From contig JADHNB010000005.1 of assembly GCA_016779705.1 (NCBI GenBank), positions 1 through 36,058 of the forward strand: 36,058 nucleotides of DNA, in the 5' to 3' direction. The position numbers and the translations under genes were made by a program. The notes under the pieces were generated by a model. The model was not told where the DNA came from. It made no database searches and worked only from the letters and a program-made list of their open reading frames with translations. Shown piece by piece: positions 25,834 through 35,681 of this stretch. Each line of letters starts with the position of its first letter. Within the stretch, counting starts at the first letter, position 1. The stretch comes from Candidatus Poseidonia sp. (GTDB lineage Archaea > Thermoplasmatota > Poseidoniia > Poseidoniales > Poseidoniaceae).

Positions 25834-26609
25834 AGGTCCAAATCCAAGACAAGCGGAGCGTGGTCGGAAACGTCCAAACCCCCTTGACGCACAATGCTGC
25901 AGTCAACTAAATGGGCCATGGCTGCGGCGTTGAGAAGGAAATAATCGATTCGCCAGCCACGGTCCTTGGCGCGAGCTTGCCCTCGGTTTGACCACCAAGA
26001 ATAGGTCTTCACGCCTTCACCCACGACGTGTCGAAACGCGTCGGTCCATCCGTCGCCCAGCAGCTCGGTGAACCACGCTCGTTCATGGGGCAAGAAGCCG
26101 GAATTCTTGGCGTTCCCTTTTGGGTTCCAAATGTCGTCTTCGGTGTGGGCAATGTTGAGGTCGCCGCACACCACCACCGGCCGAGGGTCGTCAAGGTAGG
26201 GTTTGAGCCATGCCCGCCATTCCGCCATCCAGCCTTCCTTGAAGGTTTGACGCTCGTCTTTGTTTGACCCGCTGGGCAGGTAGGTGTTGATGCAGACCAC
26301 GCCCGCCACCTCACAGGTCAGAACGCGCCCTTCGAGATCGTTGGGGTCGAGTGCACCGCCCGTTCCACGACCCAAAACGGTGTGCGGTTGCACGGAAGCG
26401 GTGGCAACCCCCGAGTAGCCTTTCTTTTCCGCCGGGTGAAGGGTCACGTTCCACTCCGACGGCCACGACCAATCAGCGGGAAGTTGGTCGGCCAAGGTTC
26501 GGGTCTCTTGGAGCATGGTAACATCGGCCTCAAACGAAGAAAAATAGCCGTCAATGCCCTTTCGAATCGCCGCCCGCAGCCCGTTGACGTTCCAAGTAAC
26601 CAAGCGCAT
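25830..26609 (-). CDS. xth: Exodeoxyribonuclease III / AP endonuclease
   Basis: MRLVTWNVNGLRAAIRKG, LQETRT, KKGYSGVAT, CGDLNIAHTEDDIWNPKGN, WRIDYFLLN, SDHAPLVLDL. Confidence 0.93.
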   Translation of the reverse strand: MRLVTWNVNGLRAAIRKGIDGYFSSFEADVTMLQETRTLADQLPADWSWPSEWNVTLHPAEKKGYSGVATASVQPHTVLGRGTGGALDPNDLEGRVLTCEVAGVVCINTYLPSGSNKDERQTFKEGWMAEWRAWLKPYLDDPRPVVVCGDLNIAHTEDDIWNPKGNAKNSGFLPHERAWFTELLGDGWTDAFRHVVGEGVKTYSWWSNRGQARAKDRGWRIDYFLLNAAAMAHLVDCSIVRQGGLDVSDHAPLVLDLDL

Positions 26610-26641
26610 GGTGTTGGGAACAGAAGGCGGTGAATAAGCGT

Positions 26642-27739
26642 TCAATTCAACGCCCGTGCGATGTTTTGACCGACCAATCGCCCCGTCTCAACCGCTGCGT
26701 CGGCCAGCGAATGGTCGCTGGCCACCCATTCGCCGGCGAACAGAAGACCGTGTTTCGCACAGGCATCGAAGCTCGGTTTTCGTCCCGTGGTTTGGACCTC
26801 CACCGAGCGTTGCCGCCGCTGATGCAGCACGTGGGCGTCCCACCCCGTGGCATGCCGATGCAAAAAGCGGTCAAGTCGGTCCAACCGTTCGTCGGCGGAT
26901 TCCCCCTCCCGCTCGGCCATCACCGCCGAGAGATAGGCGCCTTCGAGTTGAAGGCGAGGTTGCACGTTGCTCAGGTCAAGCACGTAGGCGCCCTCTTCGG
27001 GATCCACCACTCCATGAAGGGACCCCAACGGCCGGGAGCCAAGGGTGACATCGACGGTGCTGGCCTTGACGGTGGCCAACCCCTCAAGAAGCGAAGGTGC
27101 GATGGGTTTGAGCAAGGTGCGGGCTTGTTGGAAGCCGCAGGCCAACACCACAACGTCGCTCTCAAAGGTTCGACCGTCCTCCAATTCAACGCGCCCGTGG
27201 CTCACCGAAGATACGGTGCAGTTGGACTCCATCAAGACTCCCACTTCATCCAGAGCAGCGGCCATCCGGCCGGCAAGCCCTGCCCAGCCTTCACCCACCC
27301 AAGCAAGACGATGCTTTTGCAGCGCTTGGTAACGAGGACCGTGTTCGGGTAAGCCCGAACCCGCAAGGAGCGATGCTGCTTGAACAACGGGTGCCTCGTG
27401 CTCGACGGACCGAAGGGCACGGCGATGCGAAACCGCCTGTTTCACATCGTTGCGTGGACGAACCATCCCGTGGCCGGGAATCATGAGACGATCGTTGCGT
27501 GGCGAGGCGAGGACCATGGGCAGTCGGCTGATGGTTCGGACCAGTTTCATCAAGGGGCCTTTCTTGAGCAACAGATGGAGTCCGTAGCCGAAGGGGGCAC
27601 CATCGACGGTTTGAGACGTGCCTCGGCCGCCAAGTCGCTCCGTGCGCTCGAGGACGACGACGTGATGGCCGGCCGTGGTCGCATACAACGCCGTTGCCAA
27701 GCCCGCAAGGCCCGCACCCACCACCGTGACCCGAACCAT
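26642..27739 (-). CDS. FAD-dependent amine-oxidase/phytoene-desaturase-like oxidoreductase
   Basis: MVRVTVVGAGLAGLATALYATTAGHHVVVLERTERLGGRGTS (dinucleotide-binding); C-term GLLFAGEWVASDHSLADAAVETGRLVGQNI. Confidence 0.85.
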   Translation of the reverse strand: MVRVTVVGAGLAGLATALYATTAGHHVVVLERTERLGGRGTSQTVDGAPFGYGLHLLLKKGPLMKLVRTISRLPMVLASPRNDRLMIPGHGMVRPRNDVKQAVSHRRALRSVEHEAPVVQAASLLAGSGLPEHGPRYQALQKHRLAWVGEGWAGLAGRMAAALDEVGVLMESNCTVSSVSHGRVELEDGRTFESDVVVLACGFQQARTLLKPIAPSLLEGLATVKASTVDVTLGSRPLGSLHGVVDPEEGAYVLDLSNVQPRLQLEGAYLSAVMAEREGESADERLDRLDRFLHRHATGWDAHVLHQRRQRSVEVQTTGRKPSFDACAKHGLLFAGEWVASDHSLADAAVETGRLVGQNIARALN

Positions 27740-27813
27740 GGTGGGTCGAGGGGGCCCGCCCCAAAAGGTCGTCGGGGAGGTGCTTTCAAGTGGTGGCCCG
27801 ACCTCCATCCCAC

Positions 27814-28758
27814 ATGGCCGAGACCCCGCCACTCCCCCACGACCGTGGCCACGAATTGTGGACCATGGAGGACGGGCCAAGTCGGAAATTGATGGCCAGC
27901 ATCGACCGCTGGGTCGGTGCCATGGTCGGGGACGACGGCATTGACATGCCTTTGTCAAGCGATTCTCCCCCTGTCGAAGCGGTGATCACCGCGAAGCAAG
28001 ATGGATTGATCGTCGGCGCTGCCGTGGTGGATTACGTGCTCCAAATTTGGGCACCGAGCGTCCGAGTAACGTGGTTGGCAGGCGATGGAAAACGAGTAAA
28101 CACAGGTGATGAAATCGCTCTTCTCACCGGGGACCGGGGTAGCGTGCTCGCCATTGAGCGAACCGTGCTCAACGTGCTTGGCCAACTCTCCGGCATCGCC
28201 ACCGAAACCAAACGCTGGTCGGCCTTGGCACCAAAACAAATCGCCGCCACGCGCAAAACCGTTTGGGGGATGTTGGACAAGTGGGCGGTCCACATGGGCG
28301 GCGGCTTGACGCATCGCCTGTCCAAGGACGACGCCATGATGGTCAAAGAGAACGACTTGGCTTCGATGCACACGGACCTGCAGGGCCACGAACAACGGTT
28401 GGCTGCCTTCCTCCAAACCGTGGACCTGACGGAAACGGGCGCCTTTTTGGAAGTGGAAGTGCGCACTGAAAAAGAGGCGTTGATCGCCGCCATGCTTTGG
28501 TCCCAACGACGGGCAACCGAGGCCATTGACCGGTTGGTCATCATGCTTGACAACATGGGCCCCGAAGCATGCCGCTCGGTCAGTGAGCAACTGGTCGAAC
28601 AAGGTGTGCGCGAACACGTCGTTCTCGAGGCCAGCGGCGGCATCGTCTTTGACGACCTGAAATCATGGCACGAATGCGGCCTTGACGTGGTGTCGACCAG
28701 CGCCATCAATCGCGGGGTGAGACCCCTGGACCTCTCCATGTTGGTTCGCGGTGCCTGA
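27814..28758 (+). CDS. nadC: Nicotinate-nucleotide pyrophosphorylase (quinolinate phosphoribosyltransferase)
   Basis: AIERTVLNVLGQLSGIATETKRW, ATRKTVWGMLDKWAVHMGGGLTHRLSKDDAMMVKEND, EVEVRTEKEA, LEASGGI, DVVSTSAI. Confidence 0.92.
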   Translation: MAETPPLPHDRGHELWTMEDGPSRKLMASIDRWVGAMVGDDGIDMPLSSDSPPVEAVITAKQDGLIVGAAVVDYVLQIWAPSVRVTWLAGDGKRVNTGDEIALLTGDRGSVLAIERTVLNVLGQLSGIATETKRWSALAPKQIAATRKTVWGMLDKWAVHMGGGLTHRLSKDDAMMVKENDLASMHTDLQGHEQRLAAFLQTVDLTETGAFLEVEVRTEKEALIAAMLWSQRRATEAIDRLVIMLDNMGPEACRSVSEQLVEQGVREHVVLEASGGIVFDDLKSWHECGLDVVSTSAINRGVRPLDLSMLVRGA

Positions 28759-28767
28759 GGGGTTGTC

Positions 28768-29517
28768 ATGGGCGACATCGCGGCCGACCCGAGTCATCCA
28801 CGCTATGCCTCGTTGCTGATGCGCCACCGCCTTGAAGAGGCGGCTAAACGTGGGATGTTGGCTGGAAGTGCGATGATCGCCCACGGTCGCGGTGAAGCGT
28901 TTGATTACTTGTTGGGCGAGCGAACCACGGACAGCGCTCGAACGGCAGCGGCTCAGGCGTTGGCGTGCCTGGTGGAGGCGACGCACCCGGTCTTGAGCGT
29001 GAACGGCAACGTGGCCGCCTTGGCGGGCGATGAAATCCTTCGCTTGGCCAGCGCCCTTGGATGTCCGGTCGAGATCAACATCTTCTACCGGACACCGGAA
29101 CGAATGGAAGCCCTGTTGGGCTTCATGAACGAGCGAAAAGCAGCCCTTGGCCTTGACGTGGTGGTGCTTGGCGACGCTCCCAACGCCACCATTCCCGGAC
29201 TCAAAGGACCGAGAGCGGCTTGCCACCAAGAGGGGATTCTCGACAGCGACGTGATCTTGGTGCCGCTGGAAGACGGCGACCGATGCCAAGCGTTGGTCGC
29301 CATGGGCAAGACGGTCATCGTCATCGACCTCAATCCACTTTCGCGCTCGGCCCAAGGGGCCACCATCACCATCGTTGACGAACTTTCGAGGGCGCTCAAC
29401 ACCATGCTCGAAATGGTGGAGGGGGGCGCGAACGCGAGCGACCCAGCCTACAACAACAACGCCGTTTTGGAGGCAGGCTTGCAAGCCATGCTTCAGGGGC
29501 TGAACCAAAGCGCCTAA
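28768..29517 (+). CDS. 4-phosphopantoate--beta-alanine ligase (archaeal phosphopantothenate synthetase)
   Basis: SHPRYASLLMRHRLEEAAKRGMLAGSAMIAHGRGEAFDYLLGE..HPVLSVNGNVAALAGDEILRLASALGCPVEINIFYRTPER. Confidence 0.92.
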   Translation: MGDIAADPSHPRYASLLMRHRLEEAAKRGMLAGSAMIAHGRGEAFDYLLGERTTDSARTAAAQALACLVEATHPVLSVNGNVAALAGDEILRLASALGCPVEINIFYRTPERMEALLGFMNERKAALGLDVVVLGDAPNATIPGLKGPRAACHQEGILDSDVILVPLEDGDRCQALVAMGKTVIVIDLNPLSRSAQGATITIVDELSRALNTMLEMVEGGANASDPAYNNNAVLEAGLQAMLQGLNQSA

Positions 29518-30695
29518 CGTTCTTGCAATTTTTGAGCCAATCGAGAGGCGATGCTCTCACCCACCGCTGAACACGAGGCGGACCCGCCCAAATCGTAGGT
29601 GAGCATCTTACCGTCCTTGAGGTGGTCAGCGACGCTGTCGTCAATGAGGCGCCCGATGGCGACCAAATCGTCGTCGTTGTTCTTGCGGCCGAGGTAGTCC
29701 ATCATCATCTGAATGGAGTTGATGGTGGCGATGGGATTTACTTTGTTCTGTCCCGCGTGTTTGGGGGCGGAACCGTGCACGGGTTCGAAGAAGGCATGAT
29801 GGTCGCCGACGTTGCCCGATGCGGCCATCCCCATGCCGCCCTGAAGGACGGCGCCAAGGTCGGTAGCGATGTCCCCAAACATGTTCGAGGTCACGACGGT
29901 GTCGTAGTGCTCGGGGGAGCGCGTGATCCATTGCATGAACGCATCGATGTAGCCGTAATCGACTTCGGTCCCCGGATAGGAAGTCGCCACGTCCTCAAAG
30001 GTCGCCCGGAACAACTGGCAGCCTCGAGTGACGTTGGATTTGTCAATGCATGAAACCCGTCGAACGCCATCTCCCGGAGCACCGTTCCGTGTCTGAGCGA
30101 TTTCAAAGCCCATACGAATCAAACGTTCGGAGCCTCGTCGGGAAATCGGACGCGGGTCGTACGCAACCTCGCCTTCGAGACCGGGGAAGGTCATCGGTGC
30201 CGGTTCATACTCTGGGCGACCTTGGGCTCGGTCGGCGCTACGACGGAGAAGGGCGTGGTAGAGGCCTTCCGTGTTTTCTCGAAGAATGGTCATGTCCACC
30301 ATTCCAGGTTCCCAAATTTGACGGAATTCTCCGTGAATCTTGTGCGGCACGCCCTCGTAGAGTTTGATGGGACGAACATTTGCATACAAGTCAAGGCCGC
30401 TTCGCAGGCCTAAAATCACCGAACCACCGGCGAGGTCCCCGTTTGGCAAACGAGCGCCGGGATGACCGATGGCGCCGAGGAAGATGGCATCGGTCGCCTC
30501 TTTGCAGAACTCAAAAGAGCCCTCGGCCCATTCTTCGCCCGTCTCGAGGTAGTGTTGACCGCCGCAGGGAATCACGGTTTGTTCGAAGCCGTGATTGGTG
30601 TGAGCCTGGATGGTGTCGAGGATGCGCTGAGCTTCCAACGCCACCTCTCTGCCCGTCCCGTCGCCTGGAAGAACCGTGATGCGATGGTCACTCAT
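29514..30695 (-). CDS. Isocitrate/isopropylmalate dehydrogenase family
   Basis: ITVLPGDGTGREV, GAIGHPGARLPNGDLAGGSVILGLRSGLDLYANVRP, ILRENTEGLYH, CIDKSNVTRGCQLFR, NMFGDIATDLGAVLQGGMGMAASGNVGD, EPVHGSAPKHAGQNKVNPIA. Confidence 0.9.
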   Translation of the reverse strand: MSDHRITVLPGDGTGREVALEAQRILDTIQAHTNHGFEQTVIPCGGQHYLETGEEWAEGSFEFCKEATDAIFLGAIGHPGARLPNGDLAGGSVILGLRSGLDLYANVRPIKLYEGVPHKIHGEFRQIWEPGMVDMTILRENTEGLYHALLRRSADRAQGRPEYEPAPMTFPGLEGEVAYDPRPISRRGSERLIRMGFEIAQTRNGAPGDGVRRVSCIDKSNVTRGCQLFRATFEDVATSYPGTEVDYGYIDAFMQWITRSPEHYDTVVTSNMFGDIATDLGAVLQGGMGMAASGNVGDHHAFFEPVHGSAPKHAGQNKVNPIATINSIQMMMDYLGRKNNDDDLVAIGRLIDDSVADHLKDGKMLTYDLGGSASCSAVGESIASRLAQKLQER

Positions 30696-30870
30696 GGTTC
30701 GGCCCAAAGGACACGCCTACATGAACAAAACCCACGGTCATGAACGGGCCACTTCAACGGACGGGCCTTTTGTTCCGTGGCGTGTTTTGCCGGAAGAGGT
30801 TGGAAAAAGCAGCCGGGATTGGCGCTGGGGAAGGGCAGGTTTCATAGGCTGTCAAGCGGGAAGGTTGACC

Positions 30871-31518
30871 ATGGCAGACGATGGGCAAAATGAACAGGAA
30901 AGCCGTGTGTCTGCGGAGGACATGCCTGCGGAAGTTCGCCAACTGGCCGACACCATGATGGGCATCAATCCGAACTGGAACGTCCATGACTGGTTGGTGG
31001 AGCAAGCCAACATGGCGATGGACCTGTTGGCCGTTGATTTACTACGGGAAAAGATCGTGATTGACCAACGGCTGCAACGCCTTGACGACCTTGGTCGACG
31101 CCTTGAACTCGGAGAGGAAGAGGGCGAGGAAGAAGACCCCCATCAGCGGAACCTCTTCGATTGTTTTGACCTCAACGAGCCCCACCCTCTGCGGGGCTTG
31201 GGCGAACGGGTGTTGGAGGCTACCGACCAAGAACACGCTGAGGAGGTTGAGCGCCATCCTTCGAACGTCTTCCTTGACCTTTTGCCGCACGATAACACCG
31301 ATGACCCCTTGTTGGCCATCGCCTGCCAAACCATCGTGATGGGCATCGAGCGAGAATTGGCAAAGGGCGAGCCCGTGGCCACGCTCGAAGCGATTTTTGA
31401 ACACGCTCGCTCATCGAACATCGACGACGAAGAAGCTGACGAAGCGTTGGACCACTTGCTATCGACCGGGATGTTGCTTGAAGTGGACGACGATTGTTTC
31501 ATTCTGCTTCCCTTGTAG
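30871..31518 (+). CDS. Acidic hypothetical protein with possible C-terminal winged-helix
   Basis: 216 aa MADDGQNEQ..; TATA-like TTCATAGG about 27 nt upstream; C-term IDDEEADEALDHLLSTGMLLEVDDDCFILLPL. Confidence 0.65.
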   Translation: MADDGQNEQESRVSAEDMPAEVRQLADTMMGINPNWNVHDWLVEQANMAMDLLAVDLLREKIVIDQRLQRLDDLGRRLELGEEEGEEEDPHQRNLFDCFDLNEPHPLRGLGERVLEATDQEHAEEVERHPSNVFLDLLPHDNTDDPLLAIACQTIVMGIERELAKGEPVATLEAIFEHARSSNIDDEEADEALDHLLSTGMLLEVDDDCFILLPL

Positions 31519-31575
31519 GGGTCCCACGGCTGTCCCGGCGTGGGGCTTTATCCTACGGCGTCGTATCAACAATGC

Positions 31576-32184
31576 ATGGGATTGATTCGCTCGGTGGTTT
31601 CAGGAAGTTTGACGTGGATATTGGCAACCTCGATGATGGTCAATCCGGAAATGGCGCTCGGCATGGCGATCGTGGTGGCCTTCCTGACCGAATCAACCCA
31701 TCACAGTTCGGCGATTCGCCGCATGCATCGTCACACCGCAACGATTTCAGGACAATTGCAACAAGCAAATTCGCAGGTTGAACAACTTCAGCGCGCCCTC
31801 TCGAAACGGCATCTGGAATTGAACAAAGCCATCGAAGAATTGCACCGTCGTGACGCCGTGGGCAGCCCCGCAGCCAGAGAGTTGTTGCAACGCCAAGAGG
31901 AAGCCATGACGGCGGCATCAAAGGCACTCGAAGCCCGACAAGAACGCAACGATGTGGTGTTCAACAGCATGGAACGCCTGCTCAACGTCCAAGTGGAACA
32001 AACCGCCAAAATGCAAGCGGCTATGAGCGACGTGTTGCAGCACTTGATCGCTCAGCCACGAGGTCATTTCACGATGAATGACAGCGTCTTGGTGTCGGAA
32101 TCAGCGACGGAAAGCAACGCTCAACACGATCACCTTCAAGAAATCAACGAGTGGCTGCGACTCCAGGCGGCATCTTCACCATGA
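31576..32184 (+). CDS. Membrane-anchored coiled-coil protein, unknown function
   Basis: N-terminal TM then long heptad-like helix (ISGQLQQANSQVEQLQRALSKRHLELNKAIEELHRR); TATA-like CTTTATCC about 27 nt upstream. Confidence 0.65.
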   Translation: MGLIRSVVSGSLTWILATSMMVNPEMALGMAIVVAFLTESTHHSSAIRRMHRHTATISGQLQQANSQVEQLQRALSKRHLELNKAIEELHRRDAVGSPAARELLQRQEEAMTAASKALEARQERNDVVFNSMERLLNVQVEQTAKMQAAMSDVLQHLIAQPRGHFTMNDSVLVSESATESNAQHDHLQEINEWLRLQAASSP

Positions 32185-32203
32185 GGACGCTCATGCAACG
32201 GTC

Positions 32204-32521
32204 ATGGGCGGCATGACCAAGCGAGAGGGGGCGCAACGAATTCTGGACGCCCACGCCACCCGCTCGAAGGTCAAGGGGCGCATCGTCATCGGTTCCATCG
32301 TCATCGCGCTGCTCTCGCTGGGCGTCGGCTGGCTCTCGCGCTGGGAATTCGGTGTCGCCACGCTTCTCGCGTGCGGCTTGTTGTTTCAATACGCCATTGA
32401 GCGAATGGAAACCATCGTTGATGCCAGCATTGCCAACGGACTGAAAGCGATGGGGTGGTCAAGCGACACGGAACTCGACGAAGCCACGCTTGAAAACATT
32501 CGAGCCGTGGCGCAACGCTAG
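32204..32521 (+). CDS. Small two-TM protein, unknown function
   Basis: GRIVIGSIVIALLSLGVGWLSRWEFGVATLLACGLLFQYAIERM; co-directional, tightly spaced. Confidence 0.6.
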   Translation: MGGMTKREGAQRILDAHATRSKVKGRIVIGSIVIALLSLGVGWLSRWEFGVATLLACGLLFQYAIERMETIVDASIANGLKAMGWSSDTELDEATLENIRAVAQR

Positions 32522-32531
32522 GTGAACGTCC

Positions 32532-33242
32532 ATGTCGAGCAACAAGGAATTGGTCCAGCAATTCTTTGTCAAGGAACGAGCAGCCCAGCGTCGCGCCATC
32601 GTGATGACGTGGACGCTGGTAGGCCTCGCGAACGTTCTGGCCTTGGTAATGGATTTCCAAGGTGCGACGCTGCGGTTCATTACCATCGGGTTGGCTGGAG
32701 CCTTGGTCGCCATCCTGTTCCTGCTCTTTTGGCGAGTGCGCCAGCGCAACACCCTGCAAGAACGCTTAACCAAATTGCTCGACAGCGTTGAGTTCGGATG
32801 GGAAGAATTGCACGGGCTGGACCTCAACCCCTCGGAAGCGGACCATCTCCACATGGCCTTCAGCACCACCGCTGGACGAATCGCCACCAACGAGATCCAG
32901 CTTCGCCCTCGGGGCAGCGATGAGAAAGGCCCCGCTTTTGACCGCAGTGAAACGGCCGTTGACCCTGCCAAGCAGCGGGTGGACCCGGCGATTCATGAAG
33001 CCGATTACATCGGCCTGGAAGGGGACTTGGGCGTGGCCGAAACGCTGGTCGAAGAGGCCAACCACCGCTATGCGCAAGAAGCCCATCGTCAATGGGCGAA
33101 AGCCGAAGCGCGCGACATGGACAACATCGAAGCGGGCGTGAAGCGGCTGGGTGACCTCGTGGCCTCAGGGTGGTTTGAGGCCAACGCCGAGGACGGAGCC
33201 CTTGCCAAACTCATGGAGAGGCCCTCGGAAAACGACGCTTGA
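32532..33242 (+). CDS. Two-TM protein with helical cytoplasmic tail, unknown function
   Basis: RAIVMTWTLVGLANVLALVMDF / ATLRFITIGLAGALVAILFLLFWRVRQRN then charged helical region; 10 nt after the previous stop. Confidence 0.65.
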   Translation: MSSNKELVQQFFVKERAAQRRAIVMTWTLVGLANVLALVMDFQGATLRFITIGLAGALVAILFLLFWRVRQRNTLQERLTKLLDSVEFGWEELHGLDLNPSEADHLHMAFSTTAGRIATNEIQLRPRGSDEKGPAFDRSETAVDPAKQRVDPAIHEADYIGLEGDLGVAETLVEEANHRYAQEAHRQWAKAEARDMDNIEAGVKRLGDLVASGWFEANAEDGALAKLMERPSENDA

Positions 33243-33280
33243 GGAGCACCTTCTAAAACCGCCTCGCTCTGTTCCGGTTC

Positions 33281-34027
33281 ATGACCATGAAAGCCATCCT
33301 TGTCGCTGGTGGCCACGGTCGTCGCCTTCATCCATTCACCACCTATGCGCAGAAGACCATGCTGCCCTTGTATGACCGGCCCGTGATCGATTATGCACTC
33401 GGGACCATTCGGCGTGCAGGCATCAACGACATCACCATCGTCGCCAATCGTTTTGTTGAGCAAATTGCCCTTCACATCGGGCAAGGGTTGCCCGGCGAGC
33501 GTGTGCATTACGTCATTGAGGAAGAACCTCTGGGTGTCGCCCACGCCCTTTCGCTGGCTCGCCCCTACAACGAAGGAGATCGCTTGATGGTCTATTTCTC
33601 CGACAACATCACGACTTTGGAATTCGCCGACCACGTCAACGCCTTTCTTCAGGCACCCGACCCGCCGGGGTGCGTCCTCATCGCGCGTGAAGAAGCCAAA
33701 CCCGAAGCGTTTGGTGTCGCGGTTCTCGACGATGAGGGCGTGGTCCGTGACGTGGTCGAAAAACCCGCTGAGCCTCCCTCAAACTTGGCCATTGGCGGCA
33801 TTTACTTGTTTGATGAACGGTTTTGGGAGCGTTTGGACCGTGCCGTTGAAACAAACCGTGAGGCCTTTTCCATCACCGACGTCACCCGTCAATACGTGAG
33901 GGAAGGGGAAGCGACCATCCTCACCGTCGGGGCCGAAACGTGGGTGGACTGCGGAACGCCGGCGTCGTTGCTCTATGCCTCGACCATGGCCCGGGATGGA
34001 AAATTAAACCCAAACCCGCACAGGTGA
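33281..34027 (+). CDS. Sugar-phosphate nucleotidyltransferase (glucose-1-phosphate thymidylyl/uridylyltransferase-like)
   Basis: [79 protein letters not shown] about 26 nt upstream of ATG. Confidence 0.9.
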   Translation: MTMKAILVAGGHGRRLHPFTTYAQKTMLPLYDRPVIDYALGTIRRAGINDITIVANRFVEQIALHIGQGLPGERVHYVIEEEPLGVAHALSLARPYNEGDRLMVYFSDNITTLEFADHVNAFLQAPDPPGCVLIAREEAKPEAFGVAVLDDEGVVRDVVEKPAEPPSNLAIGGIYLFDERFWERLDRAVETNREAFSITDVTRQYVREGEATILTVGAETWVDCGTPASLLYASTMARDGKLNPNPHR

Positions 34028-34032
34028 CTGAG

Positions 34033-34857
34033 ATGAAAATTGGGATCATCGGTGCGGGCATGGTGGGAAGCGCGATTGAACATTGCTTTGCTTCAGCCCA
34101 CGAGCTCTACGTCCACGACCCGGTTCGAGGGACCTCCCTTGATGACGTCGTCGCCAACGTAGACATGGCCTATATCGCAGTCCCGACACCTTCTGACCCG
34201 GCCACCGGAGCCTGCGACACCAGCATCGTGGAAGAGGTGTTGGACGCGTTGCCAAGCGGATTCACAGCGGTCATCAAAAGCACCGTCGTCCCGGGAACCA
34301 CGCAGCGCTATCATGACGCATATCCGCATTTGAACATCGCTTATTCGCCCGAGTTTTTGGTCGAGCGCCAACGTCTGGAGGATGCAGCGAATCAGCACGT
34401 GCTCGTCGTCGGAACCCACCACGCCGAGGTCGCAGAACAGGTGTTTGAACAGCACCGACAAGCGGGCGTTTTACGCACCGAACAACTCTACCATGTCACG
34501 CCAACCCAGGCTGAACTGGTGAAATACACCAAGAACACGTTCTATGCCCTCAAAGTCACCTTCGCCAACCAAATGTACGACCTCTGCCAAGCGATGGGCG
34601 AGGATTGGTACGTCATTCGAGACATCATCACTGCGCAACAACCGCAACCCATCGGACCTTCCCATCTCGACCCCATCTTCGGACTTCGTCGCGGCTTTGG
34701 TGGGAAATGCTTGCCAAAAGACAGTTTGGCGTTGACGGTGCTGGCCGAACAATTGGGCGTCAAATACGCATTGCTGGATGCGATGCAGCAGGACAACGCC
34801 GCCTTGCGCACCCAATTCACCGGCAAACCCAGCGATGTGGTCACCAATGACGATTGA
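34033..34857 (+). CDS. UDP-glucose/GDP-mannose 6-dehydrogenase family, short form lacking C-terminal UDP-binding domain
   Basis: [80 protein letters not shown]; 274 aa. Confidence 0.88.
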   Translation: MKIGIIGAGMVGSAIEHCFASAHELYVHDPVRGTSLDDVVANVDMAYIAVPTPSDPATGACDTSIVEEVLDALPSGFTAVIKSTVVPGTTQRYHDAYPHLNIAYSPEFLVERQRLEDAANQHVLVVGTHHAEVAEQVFEQHRQAGVLRTEQLYHVTPTQAELVKYTKNTFYALKVTFANQMYDLCQAMGEDWYVIRDIITAQQPQPIGPSHLDPIFGLRRGFGGKCLPKDSLALTVLAEQLGVKYALLDAMQQDNAALRTQFTGKPSDVVTNDD

Positions 34858-35308
34858 AATCGGCCGTCAGGTGGTGTTTGAACGCCTCGCCCCGCGAGGT
34901 TCGTTGATTCGTTTCGGCATGGTTGGAGCGTTCAACAGTTCGATCTTTTTTGTCGGCTGGACCGTTTCGATGGTCCTCTTCGCCTCGGTTGATGTCCGCG
35001 TCTTGTGGGGCATTGCGTGGGGCTTGACGGGCGTGTTGGCCCACTTTGTTCATCGCGCATTCACCTTTGACGACCACCTGCCCCTCTCGTGGACGTTGCC
35101 GACGGCGGTACCCGTTTACATCGGCAGTTTGGTCGGCTCCAGCCTCACCCTTGGGTGGCTTGATGCTGCCTTTCCAGAGGCGATCCACTGGATGGGAGGG
35201 ATCAACATGCTGGCGTGGGGCGTGATGATTTGGGCCACCATGCGTTTGGTGGTGTTTCAGTTTTCACCAACTACAGCGCATGCGTCTCCAGAACGTCCAG
35301 AGGAATGA
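34847..35308 (+). CDS. GtrA-family membrane protein
   Basis: [43 protein letters not shown]..; start overlaps the previous CDS by 11 bp. Confidence 0.78.
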   Translation: MTIEIGRQVVFERLAPRGSLIRFGMVGAFNSSIFFVGWTVSMVLFASVDVRVLWGIAWGLTGVLAHFVHRAFTFDDHLPLSWTLPTAVPVYIGSLVGSSLTLGWLDAAFPEAIHWMGGINMLAWGVMIWATMRLVVFQFSPTTAHASPERPEE

Positions 35309-35633
35309 CCTCCAACGCCCGACGGTGAGTGGACTCCAAATCCACGGGACAGGCTTGACCCGCATTCACGGCTTCCAGCCATGTCCGGGCGCAAACGCAC
35401 CAGGAATCCCCCGCTTTGAGACCTGGAAAGTTGAACTGGGGGGCGGGCGTGATGAGGTCGTTGCCTTGGCTACGAGCAAATTCCAGGAAGGCATCGTTGA
35501 CCACACAGCACACCGTGTGGGAGCCTCGGTCGCTGTCATCGGTGTTGCAACACCCGTCGCGATACCAACCGGTGAGCGGGTCGTTGGAACACGGTTCGAG
35601 TTCGCCGCCGAGGACGTTGACGCTGGGGTGCAT
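35271..35633 (-). CDS. DUF2237 family protein
   Basis: NVLGGELEPCSNDPLTGWYRDGCCNTDDSDRGSHTVCCVVNDAFLEFARSQGNDLITPAPQFNFPGLKAGDSWCVCARTWLEA. Confidence 0.85.
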   Translation of the reverse strand: MHPSVNVLGGELEPCSNDPLTGWYRDGCCNTDDSDRGSHTVCCVVNDAFLEFARSQGNDLITPAPQFNFPGLKAGDSWCVCARTWLEAVNAGQACPVDLESTHRRALEVIPLDVLETHAL

Positions 35634-35681
35634 GAACAGGCAACGTTCACGTTTGCTAATGAAGGGTTGTTCGCTGCGTTT

